Source: Acidobacteria bacterium 13_1_20CM_3_53_8 (GTDB taxonomy: Bacteria; Acidobacteriota; Blastocatellia; Pyrinomonadales; Pyrinomonadaceae). From it: a DNA stretch of 34,300 nucleotides. Both the position numbers and the translations under genes were made by a program. The notes beneath the pieces are model-generated. The model was not told the DNA's origin. It saw nothing but the letters and a program-made list of their open reading frames with translations, and did no database searches. Within the stretch, counting starts at the first letter, position 1. The number at the start of each line of letters is the position of its first letter. The stretch lies in NCBI GenBank assembly GCA_001920415.1, contig MNJR01000113.1, positions 4,978-39,277 on the forward strand. The letters are read 5' to 3'. Positions 14,554 through 23,471 of the stretch are shown here, piece after piece.

Positions 14554-17163
14554 ATGTCAATCATGGCACAACAGGGTAGCCGAGAGTTGGGCGGAAGAGC
14601 ATATTTGCTTGGGCTGGTGGGCACATTGGCCGGGCGTAAGTTCCTCATCGAGGGCGAACGGGTCGTCATCGGGCGCGATGCTCGTGAGTGTCAGATAGTT
14701 CTCGAACAGGCCGTCATCTCGAAACGTCATGCTGTTCTTGAAATGGATGAGCGCCACCGCACCACTATCATTGACCTCAACTCGAAGCAGGGAACATTCG
14801 TCAACGGAGAGCAGGTGATGCGGCGCGAACTGAGAGACGGCGACCGCGTGGGCTTCGGGCCGGGCGGCGTGATCGCTTTTACTTATTACGCTGCCACTGC
14901 TGATACGACTCCAGTTAGTACGGAACCAGCAATAATTCCGAGCGCGTTAGAACCAGAGCGCATTCAGCCACAGCTTGCCGCGACCGTGATGGGGTACGGT
15001 AATATCGGCGCTCAATCAAGCGCTGCCACAGAAGCGACTACGAGCTTGCGTCTTGCCAACCTGCCCATGCTACGTTTGGGGCGAGCGCCTGACAATGACA
15101 TCGTTCTGGAAGCGCCAAGCGTCTCTCGCCACCATGCGGTTCTGACTTACAGCGACAACCCTCAGCCAGTTATCGCGGATCTGGGCAGCACCAACGGCAC
15201 GTTCGTCAATGGTGAACTACTTACGGAGCCGCGCCTTCTCGCTACCGATGATCTGGTTTTCCTCGGCGGCTTTCTGTTGCAGGTGAACGGGCGCAACATC
15301 AAGCGTCACGACCTGAGCGCAAGCCGAATCATCGCGCGAAACATTCATAAAGAGATAGCGAATAAGACGATTCTTAAAGACATCTCGCTGGCGATCTATC
15401 CGCGCGAGTTCGTTGGACTGATGGGCCCGTCAGGCTCCGGCAAATCAACGCTGATGGACGCGCTCAACGGCCTGCGCCCGGCAAGCCGAGGCTCTGTTTG
15501 CATTAACGACGTCGATCTTTACAGAAACTTCGACGCGCTCCGCCGCTCAATCGGTTACGTGCCTCAGCGCGACATACTGCACGATGCCTTAACCGTCGAA
15601 CGCACACTCTATTATGCTGCAAAGCTGCGCCTGCCCGGAGCGACGAAGCGGGAAGCTCTCCGGCGCGCTATAGATGATGTCATTGAAACAGTAGGCTTGA
15701 GCGAGCAGCGCGCGACGCAGTTCCGCCAGCTTTCGGGCGGGCAGCAGAAGCGCTTGAGTCTCGCGCTCGAACTTATCACCAAGCCGAACTTCATCTTTCT
15801 TGATGAGCCTACTTCTCCGCTCGATCCTGAGACCACAGAGAACATGATGCTGCTTTTCCGGCAGCTAGCCGACGAGGGGCGCATCGTGGTGATGGTCACG
15901 CACAAGTTCGAAAAATTCGGCGTGATGCACCAGATTGCGATGCTGACACGCGGCGGGAGGCTCGCCTTCTTCGGCCCGCCGCATGAGGCTTTGACGTACT
16001 TTGATTGTCAGGAGCCTGGAGACATCTACCGTCGCATCGGCGCGCGTGACCCTGACGAACTTAGCCGCTCTTTCCAGCATTCGCCGCAGTACCAGAGGTA
16101 CATCAGTAAAAGAATCGCAGAGATAGAGGATATAACGCGAACCACCGGGCCGCTGCCTCTGGATGCGACAGAAGGGCAAGGCGGCCCGGAGCGGCGCTTC
16201 GGAATCAGCCAGTGGTGGACGCTCACCAGGCGCTATCTCGAAGTGAAGCTCAAGGATAGGCGTAATACTCTGCTGCTGCTAGTGCAGGCACCCGTTGTCG
16301 CCATCCTTTTGGCGATCATCGCCGGAGACGCGCTGAACGATGCTAAGACTTTATTTATCGCTGCGATCATCTCCATCTGGTTCGGAGCCAACAACGCGAT
16401 TAGAGAGATCGTATCAGAGAATCCGATCTACACGCGCGAGCGATTGGTTAATCTAAAGATTCCTTCTTACGTCTTCTCGAAATTCGCCGTGCTGAGCGGC
16501 ATCGGTCTCGTTCAGTGCCTGCTGTTTATCAGTATTCTGGTCGCTATGGGTCGTCTAAGTAAGGGAGACTTCCTTCCGCTCACTCTAATACTCTACCTGA
16601 CATTACTGGCGGGCGCAGGCGTAGGGCTTTCCTTCTCGGCGCTGGTCAACTCGACGGAAAAAGCGATGAGCATTCTGCCGCTCATACTGATCCCGCAGTT
16701 GTTGCTGAGCGGTTTTCTCAAGCCGCTCGATGACCTGTACGTGAACGCGCGTACAGGTAAACCTGCTACCGCCGCCGAGTACCAGCAGTATGAAGATGCG
16801 AAAAGAAATTTCCCAACCGCAGTTGATAACTCTACAAGTGCCGGAGCGGTTATGCCTCCTGACCCGATAACCGAGTGGCCGGGCTTGGGCGCGGCACGAT
16901 ACGGGGCGGCGCTGATGGTGGCGCGCTGGGCTGTAGAAGCGCTTGCGCACGAAGTGAGCATTAATGATGAGAAGGCGCGTGAAAAACTTGCAACGCAGAT
17001 GACTGTAGTAGAGTATAAGCGGGTTCTCGAAGGAAGCCCGCCAGCTAATATCAAGACCGCCTACCGGCATAGAGTCTGGACGGACTTATGGTTACTCGCT
17101 CTCTTTAATCTCCTGTTCCTGGCTCTAACGATGTGGGCACTCAAGCGTAAAGACGCTTTGTGA
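14554..17163 (+). CDS. ABC transporter with two N-terminal FHA domains fused to ATPase and ABC2 membrane domain
   Basis: 869 residues. FHA 1 (about 35-105: VVIGRDAREC.., ISKRHAVLE, GTFVNG) and FHA 2 (about 172-245: LRLGRAPDNDIVL, VSRHHAVL, GSTNGTFVNG) have the phosphothreonine-binding Arg, Ser-Arg-His and Asn residues. The ATPase has Walker A GPSGSGKST (291-299), signature LSGGQQKR (393-400) and Walker B FIFLDEPTS with SPLDPET. The last 300 residues form an ABC2-type membrane domain with about six helices. The layout matches M. tuberculosis Rv1747, an FHA exporter phosphorylated by kinase PknF. A Ser/Thr kinase gene follows 185 bp downstream, supporting phosphorylation-linked export. Substrate unknown. 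The start could also be the ATG at 14563. Confidence 0.95.
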   Translation: MSIMAQQGSRELGGRAYLLGLVGTLAGRKFLIEGERVVIGRDARECQIVLEQAVISKRHAVLEMDERHRTTIIDLNSKQGTFVNGEQVMRRELRDGDRVGFGPGGVIAFTYYAATADTTPVSTEPAIIPSALEPERIQPQLAATVMGYGNIGAQSSAATEATTSLRLANLPMLRLGRAPDNDIVLEAPSVSRHHAVLTYSDNPQPVIADLGSTNGTFVNGELLTEPRLLATDDLVFLGGFLLQVNGRNIKRHDLSASRIIARNIHKEIANKTILKDISLAIYPREFVGLMGPSGSGKSTLMDALNGLRPASRGSVCINDVDLYRNFDALRRSIGYVPQRDILHDALTVERTLYYAAKLRLPGATKREALRRAIDDVIETVGLSEQRATQFRQLSGGQQKRLSLALELITKPNFIFLDEPTSPLDPETTENMMLLFRQLADEGRIVVMVTHKFEKFGVMHQIAMLTRGGRLAFFGPPHEALTYFDCQEPGDIYRRIGARDPDELSRSFQHSPQYQRYISKRIAEIEDITRTTGPLPLDATEGQGGPERRFGISQWWTLTRRYLEVKLKDRRNTLLLLVQAPVVAILLAIIAGDALNDAKTLFIAAIISIWFGANNAIREIVSENPIYTRERLVNLKIPSYVFSKFAVLSGIGLVQCLLFISILVAMGRLSKGDFLPLTLILYLTLLAGAGVGLSFSALVNSTEKAMSILPLILIPQLLLSGFLKPLDDLYVNARTGKPATAAEYQQYEDAKRNFPTAVDNSTSAGAVMPPDPITEWPGLGAARYGAALMVARWAVEALAHEVSINDEKAREKLATQMTVVEYKRVLEGSPPANIKTAYRHRVWTDLWLLALFNLLFLALTMWALKRKDAL

Positions 17164-17169
17164 GAAGAG

Positions 17170-17205
17170 CGCGCGGCAGCCAATGGTTGCTATAACCTCC
17201 GCGCG
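17170..17205 (+). terminator. Possible hairpin after the FHA-ABC gene
   Basis: CGCGCGG (17170-17176) pairs with CCGCGCG (17199-17205) a few bases after the stop codon. It lacks a clear T-run, so it may slow or stabilise the transcript rather than terminate it. Confidence 0.35.
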
Positions 17206-17348
17206 ATGATGATTAATAACTTACAGATCGTTGCATTTGAAAGTTAAGCTCTTCGACAAGATTAGCCTGTATTTACGGGCTTAAAATCACTTTCGACTTA
17301 AGCTTCGTCTGCAATGATCTATAATCCTGCCGGAAGCGAGGTGGAAGA

Positions 17349-19016
17349 ATGCTTTGTGTAAAATGCGGAAGATCAAACCCTAGTGACGCTCTGTACTGCA
17401 CAGGCTGTGGCACCCCGCTTCATGATGCGCCGCAGTCTCCTCGAACGCCTGACTACGCGAAGACGTTTAGCGACGCGACGGCACAGCTTAACGAGCAGGT
17501 AGCCGATGCTCTGGTCGGGCGCACTCTTGATGGCAGATACCGCCTGGATGAAAGGCTCGGCGTAGGCGGCATGGGCGCTGTCTACGTCGCCACGCGCCTG
17601 CACATCGGTGACACCGTAGCAGTCAAGGTTCTTCACCAGGAGCATGTCACAGACCGTCAGTCGGCGGAGCGTTTTAGGCGCGAAGCACAGATGGCGGCTC
17701 GTCTCAAACATCCGAACGCGGTCAGCGTCTATGACTTCGGCATCACGCCCGACGGGTTGATGTACTTGGTCATGGAGCAGGTCGAAGGCCGCAGCCTGCG
17801 GCAGATCATCAAACAAGAGGGGCCGCTGACACTTTCGGCGGCGACGGATATTTCCATGCAGGTGTGCGCGGCTCTGGATGAAGCGCACCGGCAGAACATC
17901 ATTCACCGCGACATCAAACCCGATAACATCATCGTCAACATGAGACCGAGCGGCCTTCACGTCAAGGTTCTCGATTTCGGCATAGCCAAACTGCGCGACC
18001 TGACAACCAGCAACTTGACGGAGACGGGAAGCGTGATGGGCACGCCGCACTACATGTCGCCGGAACAGTGCATGGGCGAAGAGCTAGACAGCCGCTCGGA
18101 CATCTCGCCGCAGCCGCGCTCTATAAAGGCTGACATCTCGCCTGCGGTCGAAGCGGTCTTGCTGCACGCCCTTGAGAAGCGACGCGAAGCGCGGCCACAG
18201 ACCGCCGGGGCGCTGGCGCAAGAACTATCCGCTGCCGTTCATGGGACTATGCCTTCACGAACGACTGTTCCATCCCTAATAGATAAAGCCCCGACCACAG
18301 GAAGAACAGAGGCACAGCCCACGCATGAAATGGAACCAACTCTCGCCTTCTCAACACCGAGTTCTGGTAGAAAGCTGACCATGCCGGGCGGCGCAGGAGG
18401 ACAAGTTAAAAAGAGAAACACACCTTTGATTATCGGTGGAGTCCTTGCGGTACTCATCGGGATAGTAGCAGTGGCCGCAATCACGATCATGGTAATGAAA
18501 TGGACTCAGACATCTCCAACCGAACCGGGCAGCAATCAAGCGAACACTTCCAACAGTGGACAGGCGGGAAACACACAAAGCAGAGCGAATAATAATTCGG
18601 GGCCAACACGGTCGGCTTCACCACAGCCATCCGCAACCGAATCAGCCGATGATCTGTTCAACTCGCTAAGTCGCAGGGGACGATCCAATCCCACTCCCGC
18701 CGAGGTTTCTCAGATCAGTTCAGACCTGATGGCGGCGGAAACGAAATATCCAACTGATTATCGTTTCACTTACGAGCGCGCCAGGCTTTACATCAGACCA
18801 CACGAATCACATGATGAAGCCTTCAGCCTCTTTGCGCGCGCAGGACAAAAGGCGATTGACAATAACAGGTCTGACCAGATGCTTAGCGATCTGACGAGAG
18901 ACGGAAACAGCGATGCCCAAATCCATAAACTCACAGACCATCCAGAATGGAAGGTTTTGCAGCAGGCGTTGAGGAATAGAGATAGGAGCGCATTAGAAAC
19001 ATTGATTCACCATTAA
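17349..19016 (+). CDS. Zinc-ribbon Ser/Thr protein kinase with apparent in-frame C-lobe deletion
   Basis: 555 residues, GAGGTGG upstream. A zinc ribbon (CVKCGRSNP..YCTGCG, residues 3-21) precedes a Hanks-type kinase: glycine loop GVGGMG (71-76), Lys93 in VAVKVL, catalytic HRDIKPDN (186-193), DFG (209-211), and GTPHYMSPE (231-239). After SRSDIS (248-253), where YSLG and helices F-G with the LTG.PF segment should follow, the protein jumps to PQPRSIKADISPAVEAVLLHALEKRREARPQT, the helix H-I region with the conserved Arg. About 35-45 residues are missing without a frame break. A proline/threonine-rich linker, one membrane helix (about 359-384) and an outer domain with a helical (TPR-like) look follow. 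The enzyme may be poorly active or a pseudokinase. It probably acts on the FHA-ABC exporter encoded just upstream. Confidence 0.88.
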   Translation: MLCVKCGRSNPSDALYCTGCGTPLHDAPQSPRTPDYAKTFSDATAQLNEQVADALVGRTLDGRYRLDERLGVGGMGAVYVATRLHIGDTVAVKVLHQEHVTDRQSAERFRREAQMAARLKHPNAVSVYDFGITPDGLMYLVMEQVEGRSLRQIIKQEGPLTLSAATDISMQVCAALDEAHRQNIIHRDIKPDNIIVNMRPSGLHVKVLDFGIAKLRDLTTSNLTETGSVMGTPHYMSPEQCMGEELDSRSDISPQPRSIKADISPAVEAVLLHALEKRREARPQTAGALAQELSAAVHGTMPSRTTVPSLIDKAPTTGRTEAQPTHEMEPTLAFSTPSSGRKLTMPGGAGGQVKKRNTPLIIGGVLAVLIGIVAVAAITIMVMKWTQTSPTEPGSNQANTSNSGQAGNTQSRANNNSGPTRSASPQPSATESADDLFNSLSRRGRSNPTPAEVSQISSDLMAAETKYPTDYRFTYERARLYIRPHESHDEAFSLFARAGQKAIDNNRSDQMLSDLTRDGNSDAQIHKLTDHPEWKVLQQALRNRDRSALETLIHH

Positions 19017-19019
19017 TAG

Positions 19020-19155
19020 TAGGAGTTACGCAGTTGATAGGAAAGTGCAGCAAAAGTCAGTACCGCCTGCGGTAGCGGGCGGGTCGTTAGTCGCAGTCAC
19101 ACCCGCCCGCTACCGCAGGCGGTACTGACACGCTCGTTCAACTGCGTAACTCCTA
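19020..19155. mobile_element. MITE with nested REP-like palindrome, copy 2, flanked by a 5-bp target duplication
   Basis: Perfect 18-bp terminal inverted repeats, TAGGAGTTACGCAGTTGA (19020-19037) and its complement (19138-19155), enclose a 29-bp-arm palindrome (19056-19084 and 19101-19129) with a 16-nt loop. AATAG flanks the element on both sides (19015-19019 and 19156-19160), a clear 5-bp target duplication. The left copy overlaps the kinase stop codon (19014-19016), so insertion left the protein end unchanged. The element encodes nothing. Its inner arms match the element at 2098-2171 exactly. It could also act as a terminator for the kinase transcript. Confidence 0.92.
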
Positions 19156-19308
19156 AATAGAAGTTATCAGAAGCTTAACGAGGAAATCTAAACCCAGGAA
19201 GAGCTTCGCAGAAAAGTTGACTCCCGAATATTTGGTGTGTATCCGCTCCTAGACGTGTGACCGCTCACTTTACTCAGTGACAGGACAGCCTTGCCCAAGA
19301 CCACTTCT

Positions 19309-19331
19309 TATATCAGCGCTCTGGTGATATA
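19309..19331. promoter_or_regulatory. Inverted repeat upstream of the copper module
   Basis: TATATCA (19309-19315) and TGATATA (19325-19331) form a perfect 7-bp inverted repeat with a 9-nt spacer, 49 bp before the first gene of the copper-related run. The size suits a dimeric regulator. No regulator gene is adjacent, so its identity is unknown. Confidence 0.35.
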
Positions 19332-19380
19332 GTTAGGCACCTGATTAAGCTCCAAAAGGCATCATAGGCTTTCTGCTTTT

Positions 19381-19848
19381 ATGCGCAAGCGTTTTCTCTC
19401 TACCGTCGTGCTGACCTTCGCGCTCATCTTGAGCGCGTGGGGCAATGTGCTGGCTGCCGCCCTCTGCCCGCACATGGGACAAGATCACGCTTGCTGCCAT
19501 GCACAGCTTGCACATCATCCCAGAAATCATCACGAAATGGCTGGTATGCAGATGGATGAGATGCAGACGGAGCCAGTGGCAGAACAGAGGACGGAGGCAA
19601 ACGCCTTCAGCCAACTAGCCGAGCCGTGCGAGCACTGCATGAGCCACTCGCAGTTAGCGACATCATCAGCCACTTTGCGAGAGGCCGATCAAACGAAGCG
19701 CGGTGAAGATGTCGCTGCGCCGCACGCTTTATCAAAGTCCATGTCAATCGCCACCTCATTCGTAACAGTCGTTCCCGCAAGAGAGCACTCTCCGCCATGT
19801 GCATCGCTTTCCGCCCGTCACGTCCTTATCAGCATCTTCCGTATTTAG
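19381..19848 (+). CDS. Small secreted His/Cys/Met-rich protein, putative copper binding
   Basis: 155 residues with a signal peptide (RKRFLSTVVLTFALILSAWGNVLAA). The mature part begins with a dense set of soft-metal ligands: CPHMGQDHACCHAQLAHH, then NHHEMAGMQMDEMQ, and later CEHCMSHSQ. The rest is low-complexity and polar. No enzyme motif is present. Such clusters of His, Cys and Met suit Cu(I)/Cu(II) binding in the periplasm, and the next genes (Met-rich outer-membrane protein, CopC-CopD) support this. The start ATG has no strong Shine-Dalgarno sequence. It might be compared with DUF2946-like proteins, but I cannot confirm that. Function as a copper chaperone or sponge is inferred. Confidence 0.65.
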   Translation: MRKRFLSTVVLTFALILSAWGNVLAAALCPHMGQDHACCHAQLAHHPRNHHEMAGMQMDEMQTEPVAEQRTEANAFSQLAEPCEHCMSHSQLATSSATLREADQTKRGEDVAAPHALSKSMSIATSFVTVVPAREHSPPCASLSARHVLISIFRI

Positions 19849-19995
19849 TTCCCACAGAAAGCGCCAACTCTATCCATGAGTTGAGCACCGTAGACTCGCG
19901 TTCACTACACAATCGAATCTTTACCGAGTAGAGCAGTGAAGCTTTCCAATGCGCTTTTCTGCTGGCTCCAAGATTATTACAGAGGGGGAGGATCA

Positions 19996-21813
19996 ATGAA
20001 TAGCAGCAATCTTTTTAGATTGGGTATGCGAGCAAAGCTTTGCACGCTTGCGTTGGTGGCTCTACTTACCGCTAGCGGAGCGACCGCATGGGCACAGCAT
20101 CAAGGACACAACATGCCGGGAATGAGCCAGCCCAAGCCGACGCCGACACCAAAGAAGAAGCAGACGACTAAACCCAGACAAGATGAGATGGGCAACATGC
20201 CGGGCATGCAGATGCCTATGGCGTCTCCAACACCTTCTTCATCACCAACGCCAAAGCCTTCTCCGAGCGCCTCGCCTGAGCAGATGGAGAATATGCCCGG
20301 CATGAATATGCCTGCATCGTCGCCATCGCCCGGTTCATCTCCGCAGGCATCACCAGAGCAGATGAACATGAGCATGCCGATGGCTTCTCCGTCTCCAGCC
20401 CCAACTCAAAACAGCGCAGGCGGCATGGGCAATATGCAGATGGGAAACACGGGCGGGGGAGCAACGGGGAATATGAGCGGCATGAACATGGGTGGCATGA
20501 ACTCTATGAACATGGGGCCGTTGATGGTCATGTCCGAGAACGACATGGGCATACGCGTAGGCTCAAGTCAGACGAACGTGATGTCTATGGGCCAGATGGG
20601 ATCGGGCACGGCATGGCAGCCCTCTTCAGGGCCAATGCACATGTATCACAAGGTGGCGGGTGACTGGCTCCTGATGTTCCACTACAACCTTATTGCAGGA
20701 TTGAATAGACAAGGTGGCCCGCGCGGCATCACTAAATTCGACTCGCAGAACTGGTTCATGCCTATGGCCTATCACCGACTGGGCCGAGGCACGTTGCAAC
20801 TGCGCGGCATGTTCAGCGCAGAGCCTTTCACTTTCCCGCCGGGCAGCTCGCCGCTTCTATTCCAAACAGGTGAGACATACAGGGGACAGCCTTTGATTGA
20901 TCACCAACACCCGCATGATCTTTTCATGGAGTTGTCGGCCACATACACAATGCCTCTGGGTGAGCGAGGAACATGGCTCACTTACTTCGGCTATCCGGGA
21001 GAGCCTGCTCTTGGCCCCGTAGCCTTCATGCACCGCATGTCTGCGTCGGAGAATCCTTCGGCAACACTCGCGCACCATCTTCAAGATTCCTCGCACATCT
21101 CATTCGGCGTCTTCACCACAGGTTTCACTTATCGCTGGTTCAAGTTGGAAGGCTCAATCTTCAACGGGCGGGAGCCTGATGAGAACCGCTACGACTTTGA
21201 CTCGCACAGGTGGAACTCACGCTCGGCTCGCCTCTCATACGCTCCGAACCGAAACTGGGCGATGCAGGTCTCTTACGGATTTCTGCGCAGCCCCGAAGCG
21301 CAAGAGCCTGATGCGGACATTCGGCGCGCGACCGCATCGGTGCAGTACAACCGTCCATTAGCGCGCGGCAACTGGGCATCGTCCCTCATCTGGGGACGCA
21401 ATCATGTGAGCGAGCGGGGCGAGACGCGCAACCTCAACGGCTACACTTTGGAGTCCACAGTTAACTTCCTGGACAGCAACTATCTTTACACTAGGATGGA
21501 ATGGGTGGACAGAGACGAGTTGTTGCGAGCAACAGACCGCGCTCGTCTAGGCATCGCGGCAGCCCATCCCGTTTTCCGCGTCGGCGCTTACACCTTCGGA
21601 GGCGTGCGCGACATTGTTGATAGCAGCAATGTTTCGCTGGCTATCGGTAGCGACGTAACCTTCTACACCAAGCCTGTGATTCTTGATCCGCTCTACGGGC
21701 AGAATCCAGTCTCTTGGAAGCTCTTCTTTCGCATTCGCCCGGGCAGGATGAACATGAACAGTATGCACTTGATGCACAGGAGCATGAACGGAAGCAATCA
21801 ACCGCAGCAGTAG
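19996..21813 (+). CDS. Met-rich secreted protein with predicted outer-membrane beta-barrel
   Basis: 605 residues from ATG 19996, chosen for the strong GGGGGAGG just upstream and a signal peptide ending near ATAWAQ. Residues about 35-200 are low-complexity with repeats of the type NMPGM, QMPM and MNMG separated by Pro/Ser linkers, a likely methionine-based copper-binding region. From about residue 205 to the end, alternating aromatic strands (GITKFDSQNWFMPMAYHRLG, TWLTYFGYPGEPALGP, FKLEGSIFNGREPDENRYDF, WKLFFRIRPGRM) indicate an outer-membrane barrel. The plan is comparable to CopB/PcoB (Met/His-rich N-terminus plus barrel), though sequence identity to CopB is not evident. It lies 69 bp before copCD and probably handles copper at the outer membrane. 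Confidence 0.78.
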   Translation: MNSSNLFRLGMRAKLCTLALVALLTASGATAWAQHQGHNMPGMSQPKPTPTPKKKQTTKPRQDEMGNMPGMQMPMASPTPSSSPTPKPSPSASPEQMENMPGMNMPASSPSPGSSPQASPEQMNMSMPMASPSPAPTQNSAGGMGNMQMGNTGGGATGNMSGMNMGGMNSMNMGPLMVMSENDMGIRVGSSQTNVMSMGQMGSGTAWQPSSGPMHMYHKVAGDWLLMFHYNLIAGLNRQGGPRGITKFDSQNWFMPMAYHRLGRGTLQLRGMFSAEPFTFPPGSSPLLFQTGETYRGQPLIDHQHPHDLFMELSATYTMPLGERGTWLTYFGYPGEPALGPVAFMHRMSASENPSATLAHHLQDSSHISFGVFTTGFTYRWFKLEGSIFNGREPDENRYDFDSHRWNSRSARLSYAPNRNWAMQVSYGFLRSPEAQEPDADIRRATASVQYNRPLARGNWASSLIWGRNHVSERGETRNLNGYTLESTVNFLDSNYLYTRMEWVDRDELLRATDRARLGIAAAHPVFRVGAYTFGGVRDIVDSSNVSLAIGSDVTFYTKPVILDPLYGQNPVSWKLFFRIRPGRMNMNSMHLMHRSMNGSNQPQQ

Positions 21814-21882
21814 TCAAGCAGTGGAGGGGGAGGGCAGTTTAAAAGGGACAGCCTTACTCATACCATTCACAGGAGAGCGATA

Positions 21883-23442
21883 ATGAATCTACTATCAAAA
21901 AGAGCGGGACGAGAGAGAAGACTTGTCGCGGGCTTAGTCCTCATCCTTGTATTAGTGCTTTATTCATCTGTTGCGTTCGCACACGCCAAACTTCTACGTT
22001 CGCAGCCCGAGGCCAATGCTACTTTGAAGCAGGCACCGAAGACAGTTGAACTGTGGTTCAGCGAGGAGTTGGAGCAGAGCGCGAGCACCATCATCGTCAC
22101 TGACCAGAATGGAAAGCACGTTGATAAAAACAACGTCAGTCTTGGGGAAGGGAATAAGAAACTCCAGATTGACGTGGAGGAGTTAGGGCCGGGAACGTAC
22201 ACGGTCGAATGGAAAGCTCTATCCACAGACGGCCACACGATGAAGGGCAAGTTCACCTTCACAGTTGCGCCCGCCGGAACTCAAGCCGCAGCAGGGCAGC
22301 CGCGTCAGGCAGGGCAAGCGCAGCCTTCACCGCCACAGCCGTCCGGCTCGCCTACAGAGTCAATGCAGGAGTCGGGTACGAGTTGGACGCAGAGCGTTGT
22401 GCGCTGGTTCAAGTATCTGGCGATGATGTTGCTCGTGGGCGGCTTCGCTTTTCACGCTCTCGTACTCAGCCCATCGCTCCGGCAATCTCGCAGTATGAAT
22501 AATGCGCAGAAAGCAGTAGTCGAAACGGTAAGCGCGCGGCGCATCGTCTTATTCTCTTGGCTGAGTCTCGCACTGCTCATCATCGTCTCATTTGTCGAAC
22601 TGGTTCTACAGGCCGCAACCGTTTTCGATAAGAGCTTTGGTGAAGCGCTCTCGCCCACGTTGCTTAATCAGGTGATTACTCAAACGGGTTTCGGCTTATC
22701 TTGGTGTCTTCAGGTATGGGCCATCATCGTGCTCCTCGTCATCGTCTTTTATCTCTCGAGGCTTACAAAGCGTGAGCCGACGGGCAATCACAGATTGTGG
22801 TGGTGGGTGGCGCTTGCTTCCGGCGCGGTGCTGCTTCTGGCTCCGGGCTTTACGGGACACGCTGTTGCGGCTTCCAAAGAATTCCCGTTCGCCATCGGCA
22901 CAGACTGGCTGCACCTTCTGGCTGGCGGCTTCTGGGTCGGAGGTCTCTTTCATCTCGCGCTCACACTTCCCGCGAGCCTTTCAGTGCTTGAAGGTCGGCA
23001 TCGCCTGCACGTGCTTCACCGCGTGATCCCACTCTTCACGCGCCTAGCCATAGCGAGCACCATTCTGATCGTGCTCACGGGTCTCTACAATTCATGGATG
23101 CACGTTGACCGCTTCGGAGAGTTATGGACGACCTCTTACGGAGAGACGTTGCTACTGAAAGTGCTGCTCGTCGTCCCTATGATAGTGCTAGGCGGGATTA
23201 ACACATTCGTCATCCACCCACGCGCCTCTCGTCTCATCGAGAGAGAAGAGAGCGTAGAAGATGGTGAGCCTGCAAACTTGAGTCGCAGCTTCTATCGCTC
23301 TGTAAGAGTTGAAGCGGCGCTCGGCGTCCTCGTCCTTCTGGTCGCGGCCATCCTCGTATTCCTACAACCGGCGCGTGAGCACCCAATGAGTCGTGATTCT
23401 CATTCGGAGCCGACAACAGAAGCGCGCATGGCAATGAGGTAA
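21883..23442 (+). CDS. copCD: CopC-CopD fusion, copper resistance/uptake protein
   Basis: 519 residues, AGGAG before the ATG. After a signal peptide (about 1-33, ending SVAFA) the mature chain starts with His34, the N-terminal histidine that binds Cu(II) in CopC; DGHTMKG (His118) supplies another ligand. CopC spans about 34-128 and a Pro/Gln/Ser linker follows to about 165. The remaining 340 residues form CopD, with about eight membrane helices and conserved H/W residues (VRWFKYLAMMLLVGG, APGFTGHAVAASKEFPFAIGTDWLHLLAGGFWVGG, YGETLLLKVLLV). CopC captures periplasmic copper and CopD moves it across the inner membrane. It is in line with the Met-rich genes upstream and 29 bp before an EamA gene. 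Confidence 0.95.
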   Translation: MNLLSKRAGRERRLVAGLVLILVLVLYSSVAFAHAKLLRSQPEANATLKQAPKTVELWFSEELEQSASTIIVTDQNGKHVDKNNVSLGEGNKKLQIDVEELGPGTYTVEWKALSTDGHTMKGKFTFTVAPAGTQAAAGQPRQAGQAQPSPPQPSGSPTESMQESGTSWTQSVVRWFKYLAMMLLVGGFAFHALVLSPSLRQSRSMNNAQKAVVETVSARRIVLFSWLSLALLIIVSFVELVLQAATVFDKSFGEALSPTLLNQVITQTGFGLSWCLQVWAIIVLLVIVFYLSRLTKREPTGNHRLWWWVALASGAVLLLAPGFTGHAVAASKEFPFAIGTDWLHLLAGGFWVGGLFHLALTLPASLSVLEGRHRLHVLHRVIPLFTRLAIASTILIVLTGLYNSWMHVDRFGELWTTSYGETLLLKVLLVVPMIVLGGINTFVIHPRASRLIEREESVEDGEPANLSRSFYRSVRVEAALGVLVLLVAAILVFLQPAREHPMSRDSHSEPTTEARMAMR

Positions 23443-23471
23443 ATGAATAGTCACCAGATGGAGGAAAGTAG

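Noticed and set aside
17373-18050. 225-residue minus-strand ORF opposite the kinase
   Set aside because: Antisense to the conserved kinase domain; no motif or ribosome-binding site.
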